From NCBI GenBank assembly GCA_033439265.1, contig JAVTVX010000019.1, positions 6,021,501 to 6,085,500 of the forward strand: a stretch of 64,000 nucleotides of DNA. The letters run 5' to 3'. The first letter of the stretch is position 1. Every line of letters begins with the position of its first letter. The notes below the pieces were generated by a model. That model searched no databases. It saw nothing but the letters and a program-made list of their open reading frames with translations, and was not told the DNA's origin. The translations under genes and the position numbers were made by a program. The stretch comes from Dillenia suffruticosa (Eukaryota > Streptophyta > Magnoliopsida > Dilleniales > Dilleniaceae). This document shows positions 59,801 through 64,000 of the stretch, in pieces.

Positions 59801-61081
59801 GATGATGTGGGGCCATGGCCGAAGTTAAATATTCATATGGTATTTGACCATGCCGAGTTTTAATCATCCTCTTAGTCTTCTTTCTGGAATATATTATATT
59901 CTGGAACTTATAGGAGAAAAGATTGACTGCCTGAAATGCTATATCTTGACAACTACCAGAAGAATATACATACAAAATCTAGTGTATTTATCACAAACTA
60001 AAGTTTGTGAGTATGGTTAGTCCTGGAGAGTTATTATAGCATGTTGTTAAGGTCTGTCACATCTAGAAATGATGGAAAATCTTGTACTTAAATGTGTGGC
60101 TTATTTATGTAACAGAGTCCGATTAAGTTCTCCCAAATTGATATGCTAGGGAATGTGCATTTTGATGCCTGCTGAAGCCATCAGATGGAGTATCAACCAC
60201 ATGATGTACTTTGATTAGATAATTGTATCCTCATGGATATATCCCCTGGTCTGGTTTTATGGGCTTTCTTTTTGGTGATACAGTTTGCAGAATCTGGACT
60301 CTTGTTAATGACGTTCCGCTGTCTTAGTTTCAATTTTGAGCAGATAGCCTGGAGTTCATATGATATACTTCAGCTTAAGAATGCTTAACCTTATTTAAGT
60401 AAGTAATGTGGCTGGTGCTTATGGTATATTGCGTGGAACTCAAATCTAGTTAATTGCAGGAAAAAAGAAATTTGAAATGGATATCTGAGATACTTTACTT
60501 CCAGGCTATAGTTGGAAGCAGGTAAAGAGATTTCTACCATGCCCCCCCACCCCCACACAAAACAAAATTAATAATGAGTTGTATTGATGTGTTCCAACCA
60601 AAGGAAATAGGAGGAAAAAACATAGGAGTGCCCTTGCAGGTGCGTCTTCTTTTTTATTATTATTTTCCCCCCATTACCCTCTGCTTTACTTCTGTTACCG
60701 GCATGATTCCTATATGTTCTCTGTGATGCATTATGATTCATAGGCCTTCCATTCGTTGTTTCTTGGTGATCTGCTTTTTATTTTTCTGTTCTTTGTGCTG
60801 CTGGTTCTATCTTCCCTGATGGCTTCCTTCCCAAAAAAAGAAAAAAGAAAAAAAAAACACCAAAACGAAAGAAAAAAAGAAAAAGAAAAAAAACTATTTT
60901 AAAATTTCCACTTGGCTTATTTTGTTGCTGTCAACTGATCAACCGTTTGAAACATTGTGCACAGATGCGGAAACTTGAGGCATTTCTTTCAAACAATTGG
61001 TCTCAGAGTGGTGTGAAGCCAACCTGCCATAGTTTATTGCCAGACACAATGGAGTGTGTGAAAGATCCGCCACCATCATAA
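50831..61081 (+). CDS. PGPP1: Phosphatidylglycerophosphate phosphatase (PGPP1-like, HAD/YqeG family), five exons, 343 aa
   Basis: Dephosphorylates phosphatidylglycerophosphate to phosphatidylglycerol, the plastid membrane lipid and cardiolipin precursor. The exons are 50831-51485, 51581-51658, 52246-52319, 52408-52515 and 60965-61081. All introns are GT-AG and all joins are in frame. The model length (343 aa) fits the plant family. The N-terminal ~110 residues are Ser/His-rich with few acidic residues early on, consistent with an organelle transit peptide. HAD motif I is D179-x-D181-x-T183 in [14 protein letters not shown], motif II is IFSNSAG, the conserved Lys is in KKPAGT, and motif III is [16 protein letters not shown] (from residue 270). 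The last exon ([12 protein letters not shown] to VKDPPPS) resembles the C-terminus of the plant proteins. The fourth intron is 8449 bp and full of foreign sequence. Confidence 0.9.
56890..57620 (+). mobile_element. Fragment of an LTR retrotransposon (LTR end, PBS, leader)
   Basis: An LTR-like stretch with TATAAATA (near 57100) is followed by TTGGTATTAGAGCTGG (57256-57271), the usual tRNA-Met-type primer-binding region. A leader and the start of a gag-like reading frame follow ([18 protein letters not shown]-like, 57532-57600, disrupted by a stop). No pol and no second LTR are seen. LTR boundaries are uncertain. Confidence 0.5.
58130..58735 (+). pseudogene. Intronless, broken fragment of a DEAH-box RNA helicase (DHX37/ECM16-like)
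   Basis: The plus strand reads [20 protein letters not shown] (58240-58300), then in other frames [30 protein letters not shown] and RYDKRIGE-like sequence, and finally [46 protein letters not shown] (58545 on), including the DEAH box. The Walker A motif (expected GETGCGKTT) is destroyed by a small deletion and a TAA at 58322-58324. Other stops and frameshifts follow. Adjacent helicase segments lie together without introns, which suggests origin from mRNA. It lies downstream of retroelement leader sequence. Not functional. Confidence 0.85.
58736..58876 (-). mobile_element. Au-like SINE, minus strand, 5' truncated
   Basis: The plus strand reads GGGCTCACCCCATACACAAAG, TTAGTGCGGGGGTAGGGGGAGG, GTACGCAGCCTTTCCCTTGC and CTCGAACCCGTGATCTCGAGG, in that order. 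This is the reverse complement of the widespread plant tRNA-derived Au SINE, whose GGTTCGAG box B appears as CTCGAACCC. The tRNA head beyond box B is missing or diverged. A 20-bp sequence (58881-58900) next to it is repeated at 58933-58952. Confidence 0.75.
59714..59875 (+). pseudogene. Exon-like open segment of unknown origin in the giant intron
   Basis: A clean 3' splice-site look-alike (CTTTTCTGTTACAG) is followed by an open frame [20 protein letters not shown]...[20 protein letters not shown], with a donor-like GTATTTG after CATATG and a TAA shortly beyond. The composition is protein-like, unlike its surroundings. I do not recognise the family. It could be an exon of a captured gene. Confidence 0.35.
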
Positions 61082-62495
61082 GCCTATACAGAAGAAAGTA
61101 GGATGAAATTCGCCACTACAGCAGGCGGCGTGCTTAATTGTTATACCATATTACCTGCATTGAAGTTTGATATGTCCTTTGATTTGTCGCCTTGGGTCAT
61201 ATTCATGAAAAGATTTCTGTTTCCATCGGAGGCGGTTCAACTTAGATGAAAGGTGCACCTATTTGGTAGGGTCCTCACGTCCAAGCAAAGTGGCTTATTT
61301 CCAATCCATGAGGAGAAATCTAGGTTTTGCAAATGATGTGGTTATAACTTTTGTCTTTTGTTTTTTGGTTTTGTTATTTTTGTCATCAATATTACTGTAA
61401 ACAACTATGGGGTCTAATCAAAAATTGATTTTTGTTATCCCCTTAAACGGTCGTCATTTGACGCTTTCAGACATTTTTTTTATGATGTTGGTCGGTTGTG
61501 CCTGCGTTTCTATAATTTGGGTGTTTTACCATTGTCATCTGAATACAGTGAGAATATTAAATTCCTTCAAACAAGATATCGAGTTCAAGTTTCAAAAATA
61601 GAAAAATAAACATTTAAAAAGTTCATTTCTAAATTAGGTTCATAATACTTAAATTGGATTAATTGAGTAATCTGGATATCTATGATTAAAAAAAAAGTTA
61701 TAGTCCAATTACGATTGTTAACTGTGCAGTTTTAGGGTTTGGCTAATCATTGGCCAAACATGAATAAAAGCAGGTTTTTTAAAAGCAGTTCAAACGTTAG
61801 ACATTTCTCATCTTTATTTTTTCTTTCTAGATTTATTTTTTGATTCGGTTTCATTTGTTTGTATCACTTGCAAAAAAAAAAAAAAAAAAAAAAAATTGAA
61901 TAAAAGTAAAAGAGTGAGTGGGTTTGGCTTCAAAGTCTCCATTGATTAGTTCTTCGTTCGTTTTTTTTTTTTTTCTCTATTTCTTCGAATCTAGGGTTTA
62001 GTATCCATGTTAATGATCTTTTCTGTTTCTTTGAATCTGTTTCTTCAAATCCATGTTATATGAGTGGTCTGTATATGGCGATATTCGAATCTAGGTTCTG
62101 TTCTTCAAATTCGTCTACTTGCCCTATTTTTTTGGTTCATGTCCTGTGATTTGTTCTTCGAATCTAGGGCTTACTCAGCATTCTCAATTTTGTTGATGCT
62201 TTGATTTTTTTTCTTCTCTTGTTCTTCGAATTTTGGGTTCTTCATGCTCTTGTTATGAAAACAAAACAAACCTGAAAATGAAATTAATAAGAACAATTTG
62301 TCCCTTCCACATGAATATTTTCTACACCTCATCAATTGACTGCTTGTTTTCGGTTCGTTTTCGTCAATTCACAAAGGACTCTCTTAGTATTATTTATACC
62401 ATTTGAACATTGTTTTTTCATTCTCAATTTAAGATTGCAATTGTATCTTAGAATTAGTGCTAAAGTTGTTAATATTGTATTGGTTATTGTTATAA
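61082..62495. other. 3' flank of the PGPP1-like gene and intergenic spacer
   Basis: 3' UTR sequence is followed by AT-rich spacer with a poly-A run (61871-61895). At 61960-62240 four or five imperfect copies of GTTCTTCGAATCTAGGGTT are scattered, the look of a plant 5' leader, but no reading frame follows before the CACTA end at 62496. No gene recognised. Confidence 0.45.
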
Positions 62496-62945
62496 CACTA
62501 CAAAAAAAAAGGTTTTTAGCCATAAATTTGATGACGAAAATTTTAAAAAAATTCGTCACTAAAGATATTAGTGACGAAAAATTTTTCGTTGTTAATAACG
62601 CGTCGTAAAAATTTAGCGATGAAAATTAAAAATCTATCACTAAATTTAGTGACGAAAATCTGAAATCCGTTGTAAAATTTAGAGACAAATAATTTTTTGT
62701 CGCTAAAATTCGTTACAAAGTTTAGCGACGAAAAATTATCCGTCGCTAAATTAGCAACATAAAAAAATCCGTTGCTAAATTTAGTGACGAAATCTAAAAT
62801 TCGTTGCTAAATTTAGCGACAGATAATTTTTATCGTTAAAATCCGTCTTTAATTTAGGAAAAAAAAAAGTTTACTGAAAAATTATCCGTCCCTAATTTAG
62901 CGACGAATAAAAAAATTCGTCGCTGATTTCAAATTCATCGGAATA

Positions 62946-63112
62946 CTCAAGGAATGCACGTTGCCTGGACGGGCCCTTGCCCACCCGAGTCAGCATGCGC
63001 CTGGATGGCCCCGCCCACCTGAGCCAACACTAGCCTGGAAGCCACATGCCTGGACGGCCCCACCCACCCGAGCCAGCACCAACATGCAAGCTGCCCGCTC
63101 CAACGTCAATCC
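62946..63112. repeat. GC-rich block with repeated CCTGGACGGCCCC units
   Basis: At least three units of a roughly 50-bp sequence with GCCTGGA(C/T)GGCCC and CACC(C/T)GAG(T/C)CAGCA. It sits between CACTA subterminal repeats and a tRNA-like segment. Confidence 0.7.
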
Positions 63113-63149
63113 TCCTCACTTAATTGTTAGAAAATGTCGCTTTTGCCTC

Positions 63150-63210
63150 CACCGTGGTTCGAACTCCTGCACACGCATAAACATAAACCTGTAAACCACC
63201 AAGCCAAATG
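63150..63210 (-). other. tRNA-like segment (minus) in the rightmost CACTA
   Basis: On the minus strand TTGGCTTGGTGGTTTACAGG (box A-like) and, 20 bases later, GGAGTTCGAACCAC (box B-like, with the core GTTCGAA) have near-normal tRNA spacing. No acceptor stem could be established. Confidence 0.5.
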
Positions 63211-63219
63211 TTAGTATTT

Positions 63220-63800
63220 GATATAATTTTTTTTTTACTTATTATCTTTCCTTCATATTTTTCTAATAATAATAAAATAATATATAATAACAATTTAAAA
63301 TAATAAATATAATAACTTTTTTATTTAAACCACCGACCTAAAATAATATTAATTAAAAATAATAAATATGATAATTTTTAATAAAATAAAAATAATAAAA
63401 TACTAATTTAAAATAAAATAATAAATTAATTAAAAAATATATTAAGATTATATTTTGTTTTCTTCTTTTTTCTTTTATTTTATTATTTTATTATTCTTTT
63501 TCATTTTAATTTTATTTTTTTAATCCATAGTTTAAAAATAGATTACGGTATCTTAATAATATAAAATTATAATTATCAATAAATTATAATATATTAATAA
63601 AAATCTATATATTTAATCACAAAATATTTTTATTTGTTTGAATATATAAGAAATTTCAATATAATTATTATATATAAGAAATTTCAATAATGAGAATAGA
63701 AAGGAAAAAAAATACAAAAATAGAGATGAGAGTAAGAGGAAGAAAAAAAAAAGTGAGAATAGAAAAAAAATGAGAACGAAGAAAGAAAAAAGAATATTAT
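63220..63800. other. AT-rich centre of the rightmost CACTA
   Basis: AATAATAAAATAA-type sequence similar to the AT-rich units of the other CACTA copies, and a purine-rich stretch (63690-63795). No gene is visible. Confidence 0.4.
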
Positions 63801-63810
63801 CACACAACAC

Positions 63811-63880
63811 TAAGCGGTGGTGCAGTGGTGACATATCTTCCGTTCAAATCCGAAATCCAAGGTTCGAATGGTCGAATCCC
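63811..63880 (+). other. tRNA-like segment (plus) in the rightmost CACTA
   Basis: AGCGGTGGTGCAGTGGTGAC (box A-like) precedes AAGGTTCGAATGG (box B-like) by about 30 bases. Another TCGAATCCC follows directly. It faces away from the segment at 63150-63210. Confidence 0.5.
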
Positions 63881-63904
63881 TTCAATAGCATTTTTTATAG
63901 CATT

Positions 63905-64000
63905 AAAACAATGAAAGGCGGACGCTCGTGCGTGCATGCGCAGGCGCCTGCCCAACATGTCCACTGGACGCCTGTGCGTGCATGCGCGGGCGCCCATGCA
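63905..64000. repeat. GC-rich block at the window edge (two imperfect units)
   Basis: Two units share GTGCGTGCATGCGC(A/G)GGCGCC, with palindromic GCATGC cores. They follow the plus-strand tRNA-like segment, as in the other copies. Truncated by the window end. Confidence 0.6.

Larger units (their letters stand above)
52516..60964 (+). other. Giant fourth intron of the PGPP1-like gene (8449 bp)
   Basis: It lies between QQ|GTTGGT (52515/52516) and GTGCACAG|ATG (60964/60965). Other introns of this gene are 88-587 bp. It contains unassigned sequence at 52516-56890 (repeated phrases such as AAAATCATGGCAT and ACATGATAAGACCTCAAAG at 53600-54000), a retroelement leader (56890-57600), a helicase fragment (58130-58735), a SINE (58736-58876), and unassigned sequence after that. 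If spliced normally, transposition created the expansion without breaking the gene. Confidence 0.8.
62496..64000 (+). mobile_element. Left part of a CACTA element running off the window
   Basis: It starts CACTACAAAAAAAAAGG (62496), preceded by TAA, the candidate 3-bp target duplication. Subterminal TTAGCGACGAAA / TTCGTCGCTAA repeats fill 62530-62940, followed by a GC-rich block, a minus-strand tRNA-like segment, AT-rich sequence, a plus-strand tRNA-like segment and a second GC-rich block at the edge. The right end is not in the window. No transposase gene is visible in this part. Confidence 0.8.

Overview
This window is nuclear DNA of a flowering plant, probably a eudicot. Three genes have GT-AG introns and plant-type products, and the rest is AT-rich sequence crowded with plant transposon families (Ty3/gypsy, Athila-like, CACTA, MULE, TRIM, SINE). 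No bacterial operon or CRISPR structure is present. The species cannot be named from the sequence alone.

Layout. 1-13036 is a nested block. A decayed minus-strand Ty3/gypsy element (gag about 12929-12180, protease about 11660-11290, RT about 9670-9000, RNase H split at 8765/2483, integrase about 2000-1250) is interrupted three times: by the 3' part of a CACTA element (1-1024), by a pol-less Athila-like LTR element (2489-8759, perfect 5-bp TSD AAGAT) and by a 1.3-kb CACTA derivative (9942-11276, TSD AAT). 13041-18143 holds a dead minus-strand Tat-like pol fragment between two copies of a 0.78-kb direct repeat.

19141-25988 (minus) is a complete 13-exon acyl-CoA oxidase gene of the ACX3 type (peroxisomal beta-oxidation, 685 aa in my model). 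Starting 147 bp upstream of its ATG is a full-length Mutator-like element, 26136-34126, with 147-bp TIRs and a perfect 9-bp TSD. It carries an intact mudrA transposase and, in the same orientation, an intact plant-mobile-domain (PMD, MAIN-like) gene. Both ends carry arrays of perfect CG-rich palindromes. Both reading frames begin just after a 3' splice site. This two-gene MULE is the most interesting system in the window.

38863-41106 (plus) is a RING-H2 E3 ligase gene with an in-frame TAG that sits exactly on an alternative 3' splice site. About 0.55 kb upstream of its ATG is a near-perfect 110-nt hairpin preceded by a TATA box. 43948-44460 is a TRIM retroelement. 44880-48268 is a CACTA-like element containing a second, complete CACTA (45593-46913).

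50831-61081 (plus) is a phosphatidylglycerophosphate phosphatase gene (PGPP1-like, HAD/YqeG family, 343 aa). Its last intron is 8.4 kb and holds a retroelement leader, an intronless broken DEAH-box helicase fragment and an Au-like SINE. 62496-64000 is the left part of another CACTA element.

A recurring theme is that the CACTA-derived elements carry a tRNA-like segment (box A plus box B), usually beside a GC-rich, minisatellite-like block next to the GCGACGGA-type subterminal repeats. It occurs five times in the window, always in the same relative order.
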